NCBI RefSeq assembly: GCF_012933655.1
Contig: NZ_JABBJJ010000075.1
Span: forward strand, 1 to 42,465
Direction: 5' to 3'
Length of the DNA: 42,465 bases
Source of the DNA: Pyxidicoccus fallax
GTDB lineage: Bacteria; Myxococcota; Myxococcia; Myxococcales; Myxococcaceae
Shown here in pieces: positions 24,935 to 33,492 of this stretch. A program made the translations under genes and the position numbers. Numbering within the stretch: the first letter of the stretch is position 1; each line of letters opens with the position of its first letter. The notes beneath the pieces are model-generated. The model searched no databases and was not told the DNA's origin. It was given only the letters and a program-made list of their open reading frames with translations.

Positions 24935-25264
24935 TCACCCCCGGCGCGCCCAGCGCTCCGACCACTCCACGAGCGGGAGGAAGCGCTCCAGCAGCTCCTG
25001 GCCCAGGGGCGTGAGCGCGTAGCCCTCCGCCTCGTTGAGCGCCACGAGGCCGCTGTCCCGCAGCTCCTTCAGGCGCGTGTTGAGGACCGTGGGGCTCAGC
25101 CCGTCGCACGCCTCTCGCAGGGCCCGGAAGGTGAGGGGCCCTCCGCGCAGCTCCCAGACGATGCGCAGCGTCCAGCGCCGGCCCAGCAGGTCCAGCAGCA
25201 CCATGATGGGTCGGCCGGTGCGGGAGCCTCGGACCGCGGAGCCTGTCCTGGGGGAGCGTGCCAT
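24935..25264 (-). CDS. HxlR-family transcriptional regulator
   Basis: A 109-residue winged helix-turn-helix protein: LLDLLGRRWTLRIVWELRGG, then FRALREACDGLSPTVLNTRL, LKELRDSGLVAL and YALTPLGQELLERF, all HxlR hallmarks. The conserved N-terminal Cys used for redox sensing in many members is absent (the segment reads TGRPIMVLLD), so it may respond to a ligand instead. The ATG at 25264 has AAGGA about 7 nt upstream. It is divergent from the CMD gene; two matching palindromes lie between them, one touching this gene's ribosome binding site, which predicts autorepression. Confidence 0.92.
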   Translation of the reverse strand: MARSPRTGSAVRGSRTGRPIMVLLDLLGRRWTLRIVWELRGGPLTFRALREACDGLSPTVLNTRLKELRDSGLVALNEAEGYALTPLGQELLERFLPLVEWSERWARRG

Positions 25265-25277
25265 GGGGGTTTCCTTG

Positions 25278-25296
25278 CGCTACGAAAAGCGTAGCG
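25278..25296. promoter_or_regulatory. operator 1 (palindrome, probably HxlR-bound)
   Basis: CGCTACG, spacer AAAAG, CGTAGCG: a perfect 7-bp inverted repeat with a 5-nt spacer. It lies 14 bases before the HxlR start codon, adjoining its ribosome binding site. It shares the GCTACG-N5-CGTAGC core with operator 2. HxlR relatives such as YodB bind TAC...GTA palindromes (from memory), which fits. Confidence 0.75.
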
Positions 25297-25308
25297 TTAA
25301 TGCCAGGG

Positions 25309-25327
25309 TGCTACGGAATTCGTAGCA
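25309..25327. promoter_or_regulatory. operator 2 (palindrome, probably HxlR-bound)
   Basis: TGCTACG, spacer GAATT, CGTAGCA: a perfect 7-bp inverted repeat with a 5-nt spacer. It is centred 31 bp from operator 1 (about three helical turns, so on the same DNA face) and lies 24 bases upstream of the CMD start codon. Binding here would cover the CMD promoter. Confidence 0.75.
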
Positions 25328-25350
25328 ACTCGCAGCCAGGGAGGCCAGCC

Positions 25351-25944
25351 ATGACCGAGGCCCGTATCGCACCCATGGAACCGCCGTACACCGAGGCCGT
25401 CGCCACGGCGCTCGAGCGGCTCATGCCAGCGGGCGTTCCGCCGCTCGTGCTCTTCCGCACGCTGGCGGTGAACGAGCGCGTCTTCAGCCGGATGCTGGCG
25501 GGCGGCCTGCTGGACAAGGGCACTGTGAGCCTGCGCGAGCGGGAGCTGGTCATCGACCGCACCTGCTGGCGCTGCGGCTCCGAGTACGAGTGGGGCGTCC
25601 ACGTGGCCTTCTTCGGCGAGCGGGTCCGCCTGACACCCGAGGAGGTCCAGGGCCTGTGCACGGACGACCCGGAGGCCACGCCCTTCAGCCCGCGCGAGCG
25701 CCTGCTGCTGCGGCTGTGTGACGAGCTGCACGCGAGCGCCACCGTGTCCGACGCGCTCTGGGCCGAGCTGGCCAGGGAGTGGACCCCGTCCCAGCTCCTG
25801 GAGTTGCTCGCGCTGGCGGGCTACTACCACGCCATCTCCTACGTCACGAACGCGCTGCGCCTGCCGCTGGAGTCCTTCGCGGCGCGCTTCCCCATCAACC
25901 CTTCGCCGCCTGACTCTTCGCGCGGCGCTGGAGCCAGTTCTTGA
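25351..25944 (+). CDS. carboxymuconolactone decarboxylase/AhpD-like protein
   Basis: A 197-residue all-helical protein of the CMD/AhpD superfamily: LRERELVIDRTCWRCGSEYEWGVHVAFF holds the CxxC pair and the conserved Glu/His, followed by LLLRLCDELH and LELLALAGYYHAISYVTNAL. AhpD-type members with a CxxC reduce peroxides or protect against reactive compounds. The ATG at 25351 has GGGAGG about 6 nt upstream. It is divergent from, and probably repressed by, the HxlR regulator through the two operators between them. Its last 50 bases overlap the 3' end of the convergent ABC gene, so the C-terminal tail rich in Pro/Ser may be non-essential. Confidence 0.92.
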   Translation: MTEARIAPMEPPYTEAVATALERLMPAGVPPLVLFRTLAVNERVFSRMLAGGLLDKGTVSLRERELVIDRTCWRCGSEYEWGVHVAFFGERVRLTPEEVQGLCTDDPEATPFSPRERLLLRLCDELHASATVSDALWAELAREWTPSQLLELLALAGYYHAISYVTNALRLPLESFAARFPINPSPPDSSRGAGASS

Positions 25945-26689
25945 GGAAGGCCTTCACCTGCGGGTGCTGGGATTCCTTGACCTTGTCGGGCGGGCCGGAC
26001 TCGACGATCTGCCCCTCGTGCATGATGACGATCTGGTCCGCCATGCCGAACGCGGAGGCCACGTCCGGCGTAATCACCAACGACGTGGCGCCGAGCTGCT
26101 GCTTGCCCGTGAAGATGATTTCGTTCACCGCCGCCGTGGTGAGCGGGTCCAGGCCGGCCGTCGGGTCGTCGTAGAGGAGGATTTTCGGCTGGAGGATGGT
26201 GGCGCGCGCGAAGCCCACGCGCTTCTGCATGCCGCCGGACAGCTCGCCCGGGAAGCGCGTGGCCGCGTGCGACAGCCCCACCTTGGCCAGCGTCTTCTCC
26301 ACCGTCTCCTTGATTTCCGCCTCGGACATCTTCGTGCGCTCGCGCAGGGGGAACGCCACGTTGTCGTAGACGTTGAGCGAGTCGAAGAGGGCGTTGGCCT
26401 GGAAGAGGATGCCCTGCTTGCGGCGCATCTCGTCCAGCGTCTTCTCATCCATCTTCGCCACGTCCTGGCCTTCCACCAGCACCACGCCCCGGTCCGGCTT
26501 CAGCAGGGCCATGATGTGCTTCATCAGCACCGACTTGCCGGAGCCGGACACGCCCATCAGCACCGTGGTGGTGCCCTCGGGCACCACGAGGCTCACCCCC
26601 TTCAGGGCCGGCTGGGCGCCGAAGGACTTGTAGAGGTCCCGGACCTCGATGGCCGGCGTACCCGCCGACGCGTTGCTCGTGTCGCTCAT
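25895..26689 (-). CDS. MlaF-like ABC ATP-binding protein with altered catalytic residues
   Basis: A 264-residue ABC ATPase most like the MlaF/Mkl group of lipid transporters. Walker A GVSGSGKS is at 46-53, the Q-loop Gln at 97, the signature LSGGMQ at 150-155 and Walker B LLYDDPTAGLDP at 172-181. Two catalytic positions differ from the norm: the Glu after the Walker B Asp is Asp (D175), and the H-loop His is Pro (P208 in VITPDVASAF). Both were read directly from the DNA. Usual partners (MlaE permease, MCE protein) are not next to it. It may be a weak or regulatory ATPase. The ATG at 26689 begins the natural N-terminus. The 3' end overlaps the CMD gene by 50 bases. Confidence 0.9.
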   Translation of the reverse strand: MSDTSNASAGTPAIEVRDLYKSFGAQPALKGVSLVVPEGTTTVLMGVSGSGKSVLMKHIMALLKPDRGVVLVEGQDVAKMDEKTLDEMRRKQGILFQANALFDSLNVYDNVAFPLRERTKMSEAEIKETVEKTLAKVGLSHAATRFPGELSGGMQKRVGFARATILQPKILLYDDPTAGLDPLTTAAVNEIIFTGKQQLGATSLVITPDVASAFGMADQIVIMHEGQIVESGPPDKVKESQHPQVKAFLKNWLQRRAKSQAAKG

Positions 26690-26781
26690 CGCCCGGCACC
26701 ATAGTGCGTGTGGTCCCCTCGCGCCGCTGAAGACGTCCCATGACACGGCGGGCCACCTGTCCTCTGGCATGTCGACTGGTG

Positions 26782-26801
26782 GGCACACGGGCCGGTGTGC
26801 C
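26782..26801. promoter_or_regulatory. palindrome in a divergent promoter region
   Basis: GGCACAC (26782-26788) and GTGTGCC (26795-26801) form a perfect 7-bp inverted repeat with a 6-nt centre. It sits in the 258-bp gap between the MlaF-like gene and the histidine kinase gene. It could be an operator for either gene. Apart from a second weaker stem near 26825-26850, the gap holds nothing I recognise. Confidence 0.35.
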
Positions 26802-26947
26802 GTTGGGGGCCCAATCCCCCCCTGGGAGGAGGCTTCCCCAGGAGCCGTCGGGGCTGGGATGCTCTCGCCCGTCCTCGGGCAGGGCCGGACCGCCGAGCAC
26901 GGCGAGGTCCGACGCGGGTGGAGCCCCGGGGACGCGGGACGGCCGAG

Positions 26948-28363
26948 ATGGAGCACTCGACGGGTTCGGAGTCGCTGGACGTCCGGCGGGGACAGCACGC
27001 CTGCCTTCTGTACGGAAAGGACGACGACCCGCTCGCCACGGTGGCGCCGTTCGTCGCCGCCGGCTTCGAGGCAAAGGAGCGCTGCATCTACGTGGTGGGC
27101 GAGCAGGACCCCGCGCGCATCCGGCGCAGCCTGGAGGCCGTGGGCATCGACGTGGCGGCCCGGCTCGCCAGCGGCGCCCTGGTCCTGGTGGAGCGCTGGG
27201 AGGTGTCCTTCCCGGACGGCGAGTTCGACCCGGCGGCGATGATTGGCTTCGTGCGCCAGGCCATCCAGCAGAGCCTCACGGACGGCTTCAGCGGCCTGCG
27301 CGTCATCGCGGAGATGACGTGGGCCCTGCAGATGGGCGTCAACGCCAACCGGCTCATCCACTACGAGGCGCTCGGCAACCACCTGTACCCGGATGAGCCG
27401 CTGGTGGCCGTGTGCATGTATGACCGCTCGCGCTTCCCGGCGGCCGTGTGCCGCGACGCCATGCGCGTGCACCCCTGGGTGTCCGTGGGCCAGGCGGCGT
27501 ACGACAACCTGTACTACGAGCCGCCCGAGGCGGTGATGGACGGCGCCGCCGCCGAGCACCGCGTGGAGTGGATGCTGGCGCAGCTGGAGCGCATGCGGCA
27601 GGCGGAGGCGCAGCGGCTGGAGCTGCACTCGGCCCGCGTCGCGCGGGAGGAGGCCGAGGCGGAGGCGCGCTCCCGGGATGCCCTGCTGTCGATGCTCGCC
27701 CACGAGCTGCGCACGCCGCTGGCGAGCATGCTCGTGTACTCGCAGGCGGCGCTGCGCGGCATGGACCGGGCGCCCGCGGTGGAGCCGGGCACGCTGCGGC
27801 GCAGCCTGGAGGTCATCGTGCGCCAGGCCACGCGGCAGGCGCGGCTCATCGACCAGGTGCTCGCCGCGGCGCGGCTGGCCTCGGGGCAGCTGGCCCTGGA
27901 ACCCGGGCCGTGCGACCTGTCGGCCCTCGTCCACGAGGCGGCCGAGATGATGCGGGCCATGGCGCCGGAGCACACCCTGGTGGTGCGCGCTCCCGACAGG
28001 GCCGAGGTGGTGGTGGACGCACGGCGCCTGGAGCAGGTGGTGATGAACCTGCTCGACAATGCGCGGAAGTACAGCCCGCCCGGCACCCGCATCGAGGTGG
28101 ACGTCACCCGCGAGCCCGGCGGCGTCACCGTGGAGGTGAGGGACCATGGCGCGGGCATTCCCTCCGAGGAGCACGAGCGCATCTTCGAGCGCTTCCGCCG
28201 GCTGCGGACCGACCAGAACGGGCTGGGCCTGGGGCTGCACATCAGCCGTGAGATTGCCCGGCGGCATGGCGGCGACCTCCACGTGGAGCAGCCCCCGGGC
28301 GGTGGGGCGCGCTTCGTCGTCCGGCTGCCCCAGGAGGCGTCCGGGCGTGTGGCCGCGGGCTAG
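26948..28363 (+). CDS. MEDS-domain sensor histidine kinase
   Basis: A 471-residue soluble histidine kinase with no membrane segment. The N-terminal MEDS domain (about 14-170) has HACLLYGKDDDPLATVAPF, GEQDPARIRRSL and GLRVIAEMTWAL; these sensors are found in DcmR and related proteins. An Ala/Glu-rich coiled coil follows (about 205-240), then the H-box LAHELRTPLASM (His near 252), the N-box NLLDNARKYSPP, G1 DHGAGIP and G2 GLGLGLHISREIA. It should autophosphorylate and pass phosphate to a response regulator, but none is adjacent. The FHA/Fis gene starts 63 nt downstream on the same strand. I chose the ATG at 26948, where the MEDS homology begins. Confidence 0.92.
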   Translation: MEHSTGSESLDVRRGQHACLLYGKDDDPLATVAPFVAAGFEAKERCIYVVGEQDPARIRRSLEAVGIDVAARLASGALVLVERWEVSFPDGEFDPAAMIGFVRQAIQQSLTDGFSGLRVIAEMTWALQMGVNANRLIHYEALGNHLYPDEPLVAVCMYDRSRFPAAVCRDAMRVHPWVSVGQAAYDNLYYEPPEAVMDGAAAEHRVEWMLAQLERMRQAEAQRLELHSARVAREEAEAEARSRDALLSMLAHELRTPLASMLVYSQAALRGMDRAPAVEPGTLRRSLEVIVRQATRQARLIDQVLAAARLASGQLALEPGPCDLSALVHEAAEMMRAMAPEHTLVVRAPDRAEVVVDARRLEQVVMNLLDNARKYSPPGTRIEVDVTREPGGVTVEVRDHGAGIPSEEHERIFERFRRLRTDQNGLGLGLHISREIARRHGGDLHVEQPPGGGARFVVRLPQEASGRVAAG

Positions 28364-28426
28364 GGTCGGGCGGTCCTTGTTCCTGCTGGTGTAAGACGCG
28401 GAGACTGCCAGCGAGGGGAGCTCAAC

Positions 28427-29503
28427 GTGAGGGGAGGCGTCGATACACGGGGAGGCACCGGGCCCGAGTCGAGGCGGGACGACCGGCCACGGCCCGGGCT
28501 CGTCGTCGTCTTCTCCGGAGGGACGCCGCTGGTGCGCGCCGTGGCGCTGGACGGCGCGCGGCTCATCCTGGGCCGCGAGGACGCGGGCGGGCAGCCGCTG
28601 CCGGACGAGCGGGTGTCCCGGCTCCACGCGGAGGTGGGACGCGAGCCGCGCGGGTGGACCGTGGCGGACCTGGGCAGCCGCAATGGCACCTGGGTGGATG
28701 GGGAGCGGGTGACGGGGCGGCGCATGTTCGCCTCGCCGCGCACGCTGCGGATGAGCAACACGGTGGCCCTGTTCTTCGAGGACGTGCGGCGCCTCGAGGA
28801 GGGCGGGACGTCCGCGCCGGACCTGGAGTTGGGCGTCACCCTGCGCGACCGGATGGAGGAGGTGCCCGGGCTGATGCTCCAGGCCGTGAGGGAGGTGGGC
28901 AAGGGCGCGCCGGAGGTCCATGCCAGCTTCGTGGAGGCGTGCCTGCTGCGGTCCTGGCCCGGGGAGGTCCGTGAGCTGCTGGACGAGGTGCGGCGCACGG
29001 CGCGGGAAGCCCAGGTCCTGGGCGTGCGCATCCTGCGCGCGGAGCATCTGGCGCCTGGCGCGGGGATGCCGCTGCCCTCGGACGCGGTGACGCCGTTCAT
29101 CGGGCGGCGGGTGATGCCGATGCTGGCGCTGTCGGGCGCGGTGCCCGGGGCGGGCGGGCCGCAGGCTTCTCCGGGCGCGGTGTCCAGGCCGGGCGGAGCG
29201 CCGGTTCCTTCCGGTGGGGTGCCCGGGAAGGCGGATGGGGTGCCTGTTGCTCCGGGGGCGGTGCCGGCCTGTGCGGGCGGAGTGCCGGAGGCCACGTCGG
29301 GCCGGGGCGCGGTGTCGGGCCTGGACGCCGGAGACGGAGTGCCGGCAGCCACTCCGGACCGCGCGGCGGTGGAGGCCGCGCTGGCGGCCCACGCGGGCAA
29401 CGTGAGCGGGGCGGCTCGGGCGCTCGGGCTGCATCGCACGCAGCTCTACCGGCTGATGCGGCGGTGGGGGCTGGTGCCGGAGTCCTCCGAGCCCGGGGAG
29501 TAG
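28427..29503 (+). CDS. FHA domain protein with sigma54-activator lid and Fis-type HTH but no ATPase core
   Basis: A 358-residue protein. Residues about 25-110 are an FHA phosphothreonine-binding domain (LILGRED, VSRLHAEV, LGSRNGTWVDG). Residues about 135-210 match the helical lid of sigma54-dependent AAA+ activators (TLRDRMEEVPGLM, then LLRSWPGEVRELLDEV, equal to the WPGNVREL motif), but Walker A, Walker B and GAFTGA are absent. A Gly/Ala/Val/Pro repeat linker (about 228-305) leads to a Fis-type helix-turn-helix (VEAALAAHAGNVSGAARALG, ending RTQLYRLMRRWG). It starts with GTG at 28427; GGGGAG lies about 6 nt upstream. It probably binds DNA in response to Ser/Thr phosphorylation without remodelling sigma54. 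It may form a unit with the preceding kinase. Confidence 0.88.
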   Translation: MRGGVDTRGGTGPESRRDDRPRPGLVVVFSGGTPLVRAVALDGARLILGREDAGGQPLPDERVSRLHAEVGREPRGWTVADLGSRNGTWVDGERVTGRRMFASPRTLRMSNTVALFFEDVRRLEEGGTSAPDLELGVTLRDRMEEVPGLMLQAVREVGKGAPEVHASFVEACLLRSWPGEVRELLDEVRRTAREAQVLGVRILRAEHLAPGAGMPLPSDAVTPFIGRRVMPMLALSGAVPGAGGPQASPGAVSRPGGAPVPSGGVPGKADGVPVAPGAVPACAGGVPEATSGRGAVSGLDAGDGVPAATPDRAAVEAALAAHAGNVSGAARALGLHRTQLYRLMRRWGLVPESSEPGE

Positions 29504-29662
29504 GGGCCGCTCCTGTCCGCGGGTGCACTGCCGGGTGAAGGAGTGCTTGCCGGGGGATGCGGGGAGGGCGCCATGCTCGGGCCATGCGGAGGACGGACGA
29601 CTCGCGAGAACAGTCTGACACGCGGTGGGCCCGGGGCTCGGGCGCCGGGGAGGCGTAGCCGC

Positions 29663-30676
<1,014 letters not shown>

Positions 30677-30688
30677 GCCCGGTGGGGG

Positions 30689-31792
30689 CTATCTCCGCTC
30701 GCTCCGGCGCGCCGCGACCGCCGAGAGCGCCACTCCCACGGGCTGGGCGAGCAGCATGAGCATGGCCGCGAAGATGCCCGGACCATCCGCCACCACGCCG
30801 ATGAGGAGCGGCAACGTCATGTCCAGCGAGCCGAGCAGGGAGCCCGTCGCGAGCACGATGTGGGGCCGGTCCGGCATGGCGGCGAACGCCCGTGCCCGCA
30901 GCAGCGGGTAGTGGGCCGCGGAGAACATCCCCGTCAATCCGAGCATGAGCGCGCTGGTGACCCAGGTGCTCGCCAGCATCAGCCACACGGAATAGGCGAC
31001 GGCGCATCCCAGCCCCGACACGGCCAGCAGCGTGGAGGGACGGAAGCGCGAGGCGAAGCGCTCCAGGAGCGCCGAGCCGAGCAGTCCTCCCACCACCCAC
31101 GCGGAGAGGATGGCGGCCCGCTCGGTGGCATCGGCTCCCAGCCGCTCGGTCATCCAGATGGCGCCGAAGCCGACGAGCAGCTCGTCGAGCAGGCCGCACA
31201 GCACCGTGACGGCGGACCAGGCCAGCAGCGGCCGGCAGCGCAGGGCCGCGCGCAGGGCCTCTCGCAGAGGGGCTTCGGTTTCCTCGTCTTCACCCGGGCC
31301 GTGCTCGGCGCCACCCGTCACACGTGAGGCGGCCACGGCCTGCGCCAGCGCGACCAGGCCCACCGCGAACAGCGCGCCTCGCCAGCCGAAGCCCAGGGCC
31401 ACCGAGAGGGCCACGGCGGCGGGAGCGAGCAGGTCTCCGGCGTAGCCCAGGAATGTCCAGCGCGCGAGCACGGCCTCGCTCCGCTCGGGGTTCGCGGAGA
31501 CGAGCGCCGCCTGGGCGAGGTTCACTCCGACGCCGCTCGCCGGGCCGTAGAGCATCAAGGCCGCGAGCAGCAGCCAGTACGAGGGCGCGAGCGCCGCCGC
31601 CAGGGTGGTGAGCGCCAGCACGGCCAGCCCCGCCACCCGCATGGGGCGCTCGCGCCGGCCATGGGCCATGGCCAGCAGCGGTGGCTCGAGCAGGGCGCCG
31701 AGCACCTGATAGGCGAACAGGGTCCAACCCGCCGCCCGCGCGGGCGTCAGGTCGAAGGCACTCAGCAGTTCGGGCGCGCCCGAGGGCACCAC
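30689..31792 (-). CDS. MFS transporter, N-terminus apparently interrupted
   Basis: At least 367 residues with about 11 predicted membrane helices and MFS features (for example GRRERPMRVAGLAVLAL after helix 2, and a central hydrophilic loop GGAEHGPGEDEETEAP). The first GTG in frame is at 31792, but the open frame continues upstream through RRWTAVLLAVVFTDELATGV, which looks like the true first membrane helix. Further up it meets a TGA at 31868-31870, eight codons after an ATG at 31894 that sits 9 nt after the YbaK stop. So either an unusual start codon is used or the gene carries a nonsense mutation. The substrate is unknown. Confidence 0.75.
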   Translation of the reverse strand: MVPSGAPELLSAFDLTPARAAGWTLFAYQVLGALLEPPLLAMAHGRRERPMRVAGLAVLALTTLAAALAPSYWLLLAALMLYGPASGVGVNLAQAALVSANPERSEAVLARWTFLGYAGDLLAPAAVALSVALGFGWRGALFAVGLVALAQAVAASRVTGGAEHGPGEDEETEAPLREALRAALRCRPLLAWSAVTVLCGLLDELLVGFGAIWMTERLGADATERAAILSAWVVGGLLGSALLERFASRFRPSTLLAVSGLGCAVAYSVWLMLASTWVTSALMLGLTGMFSAAHYPLLRARAFAAMPDRPHIVLATGSLLGSLDMTLPLLIGVVADGPGIFAAMLMLLAQPVGVALSAVAARRSERR

Positions 31793-31903
31793 GCCCGTGG
31801 CGAGTTCATCCGTGAAGACGACGGCCAGCAGGACCGCCGTCCAACGTCGTTGAGCAGCGAGTACGGCTCAGGGGGGAGAGGTCTGCTTGAGCATGAGAGC
31901 ATT

Positions 31904-32410
31904 CTAACCGTGCATCTCCATGGGCGCATGCGCCCGCTCGCCGGGGCGGTCCCGGACGATGTGGCCGAGCAGCGGCTCCTCCAAGGCGATGAAGTCCTCG
32001 AACGCCAGCTCGATGGCCTCCGCGTGTGAGCCCGCGCGGAACCACAGCCGCTCAGCCTGGCGCAGGTGCTCGTCCACCAGCACGGGCAGCCCGTAGAGCT
32101 GGCCGAAGGGGGGCTCGGCGCCCACCTCGCACTCGGGGAAGAGCTCGGCGAACTCGGACTCCTCCGCCAGCCGCAGGCGCCTGACGCCGAGCATCTCCGA
32201 GACGCGCCCCAGGTCGAGCGTGTCCGGCGCGCTCGTCACGCACAGCCACAGCCGGTCCTGCGCGTGGAGGATGACCGTCTTCGCCACCTGGAAGCCGCTG
32301 ACGTGCAGCGTCGCCGCGAGCGCCTGCGCGGTGATGGCTCGCAGGTGTGGCCGGCGCTCGAAGGGGATTTGGTGGCGTTGGAGATACTGGATGATGGAGT
32401 CCGGAATCAT
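31904..32410 (-). CDS. YbaK/EbsC-family aminoacyl-tRNA deacylase
   Basis: A 168-residue single-domain protein of the YbaK/ProX family that hydrolyses mischarged aminoacyl-tRNA (typically Cys-, Ala- or Ser-tRNA) in trans. It has IIQYLQRHQIPFERRPH at the start, the conserved Lys in VAKTVILHAQ, and the loop GAEPPFGQLYGLPVLVD that shapes the pocket. I chose the ATG at 32410 (GGGTGG upstream). It lies between the small helical gene and the MFS gene on the same strand with short gaps, so the three may be one transcript. Confidence 0.9.
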   Translation of the reverse strand: MIPDSIIQYLQRHQIPFERRPHLRAITAQALAATLHVSGFQVAKTVILHAQDRLWLCVTSAPDTLDLGRVSEMLGVRRLRLAEESEFAELFPECEVGAEPPFGQLYGLPVLVDEHLRQAERLWFRAGSHAEAIELAFEDFIALEEPLLGHIVRDRPGERAHAPMEMHG

Positions 32411-32429
32411 CGAGCCACCCTGGCCATGG

Positions 32430-32627
32430 TCAGGCGTACACCTGGTTGCCTTCGAGCGACATCTCCAGTCGCCGGTTGAGCTGGTCCATCCGGTCGTACC
32501 GCTCGCGCAGCATGTCGCGATACGCGCGTTGATCCGCATGCGCGATTTCGTCCAGGAGCACGCGCAGCGCCGACTCGAGCGCCTGCTTCAGCTCGCGCGC
32601 CTCCACCGCCGACAGTTCCAACAACAT
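32430..32627 (-). CDS. small helical protein of unknown function
   Basis: A 65-residue protein with a strong ribosome binding site (AGGAGGTG about 5 nt before the ATG at 32627). It is almost entirely helical and charged: LSAVEARELKQALESALRVL, then ADQRAYRDMLRERYDRMDQL. It has no Cys and no membrane segment. It is probably an oligomeric cytoplasmic helical hairpin. The YbaK gene follows 19 nt downstream. No function can be assigned. Confidence 0.75.
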   Translation of the reverse strand: MLLELSAVEARELKQALESALRVLLDEIAHADQRAYRDMLRERYDRMDQLNRRLEMSLEGNQVYA

Positions 32628-32992
32628 GGGGCACCTCCTGCGGCGAACGTTAGCCACGCCTGGAGACGCGGGCTCCGCGCGCGAGTCCACCCGACGCCGG
32701 CTCCCTCTCCGGCACCGCATCGTGAAGGCGTGGCGCCCCGCCTCCTGCTCCGAGGCCCGCGTCGCGGGCATCGCTCGGCCACCCGCCACCCTCGGCCCAG
32801 GGGACTTCTCACGGTGGCGACCGCGCGGCGCGGAGGGAAGGGGGACGTCACGTCGCCGGGCTCCGGAGCAGGACGCCCGGTCGAGCGCTCCTCCGGCCGC
32901 CACCCCATGAGTGCCGTCCGCTCCCCGAGCCCGCACTGTTCCTCCTACGAGGGCCCGGATGGTCCGGGCACCGTGAGCACGAGGAGGCCCAG
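32628..32992. other. divergent intergenic region
   Basis: A 365-bp gap between the divergent small helical gene and the PRC-barrel-like gene. Open frames here are short, lack ribosome binding sites and have no recognisable product. The one feature of note is the stem at 32953-32969 listed separately. Confidence 0.4.
32953..32969. promoter_or_regulatory. stem-loop in the leader of the PRC-barrel-like gene
   Basis: GCCCGGA (32953-32959), loop TGG, TCCGGGC (32963-32969): a perfect 7-bp stem ending 23 bases before the ATG at 32993, just upstream of its GAGGAGG. It could be a protein-binding operator or a leader hairpin. Confidence 0.4.
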
Positions 32993-33319
32993 ATGGTTCA
33001 GGTAGGGGAGGTGCGCGAGGGAATGACGGTGCGGACCGCGGACGGGCGCGTGGTGGGACGGGTGGCCGCGGTGGGTGACATCCACTTCGAGCTGGAGCAG
33101 GGACTCGTCCCCATTCCGCGGCGCGACTACCTCGTCGAGTACAGCGACGTGGACTTCATCACCGGGCAGGACGTGTACCTGGCGAACGCGGACCATCCGC
33201 TGCTCACGCTGGAGGAGGATGACGACGGCGGAGCCCTGCCGCCGCGCCGCCACGGGAGCATGGATGCCGAGCCCGTGAATGCCGCCGCCGACCTGGACGC
33301 CGGGCCCGCCCGGCACTGA
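32993..33319 (+). CDS. PRC-barrel-like (DUF2171-type) small protein
   Basis: A 108-residue protein. Residues about 1-70 have the small beta-barrel pattern of DUF2171/PRC-barrel proteins: VREGMTVRTADGRVVGRVAA, then HFELEQGLVPIPRRDYLVEY and DVYLANADHPLL. The C-terminal 40 residues are acidic, Gly/Ala/Pro-rich and probably disordered. The ATG at 32993 has GAGGAGG about 5 nt upstream. It is monocistronic and followed by a stem-loop. Such proteins are often stress-related or envelope-associated, but no specific role is shown here. Confidence 0.82.
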   Translation: MVQVGEVREGMTVRTADGRVVGRVAAVGDIHFELEQGLVPIPRRDYLVEYSDVDFITGQDVYLANADHPLLTLEEDDDGGALPPRRHGSMDAEPVNAAADLDAGPARH

Positions 33320-33326
33320 GTGACGC

Positions 33327-33355
33327 GGGGCGCCAGGGCCCTTCCGGCGCGCCCC
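33327..33355 (+). terminator. terminator-like stem
   Basis: GGGGCGC (33327-33333) pairs with GCGCCCC (33349-33355) around a 15-nt loop, starting 7 bases after the stop of the PRC-barrel-like gene. There is no T tract. Confidence 0.45.
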
Positions 33356-33492
33356 CCGTCACGCTCCCGGTTTTCGGGAATTCTGACCCGCGGGGCGGGG
33401 TAAGCGTCGGGAATCATTCAGGTGGGATAGCCCGGCGATGTCAGACCGTCAGGCTACACGAGCCCTCTCCGACCAGCCTTTCGGGTGGGCTC

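Noticed and set aside
32626..32910. Plus-strand open frame in the 365-bp gap
   Set aside because: It has no proper ribosome binding site for its start, Arg/Pro-rich content and overlap with the strong start signal of the opposite small gene.
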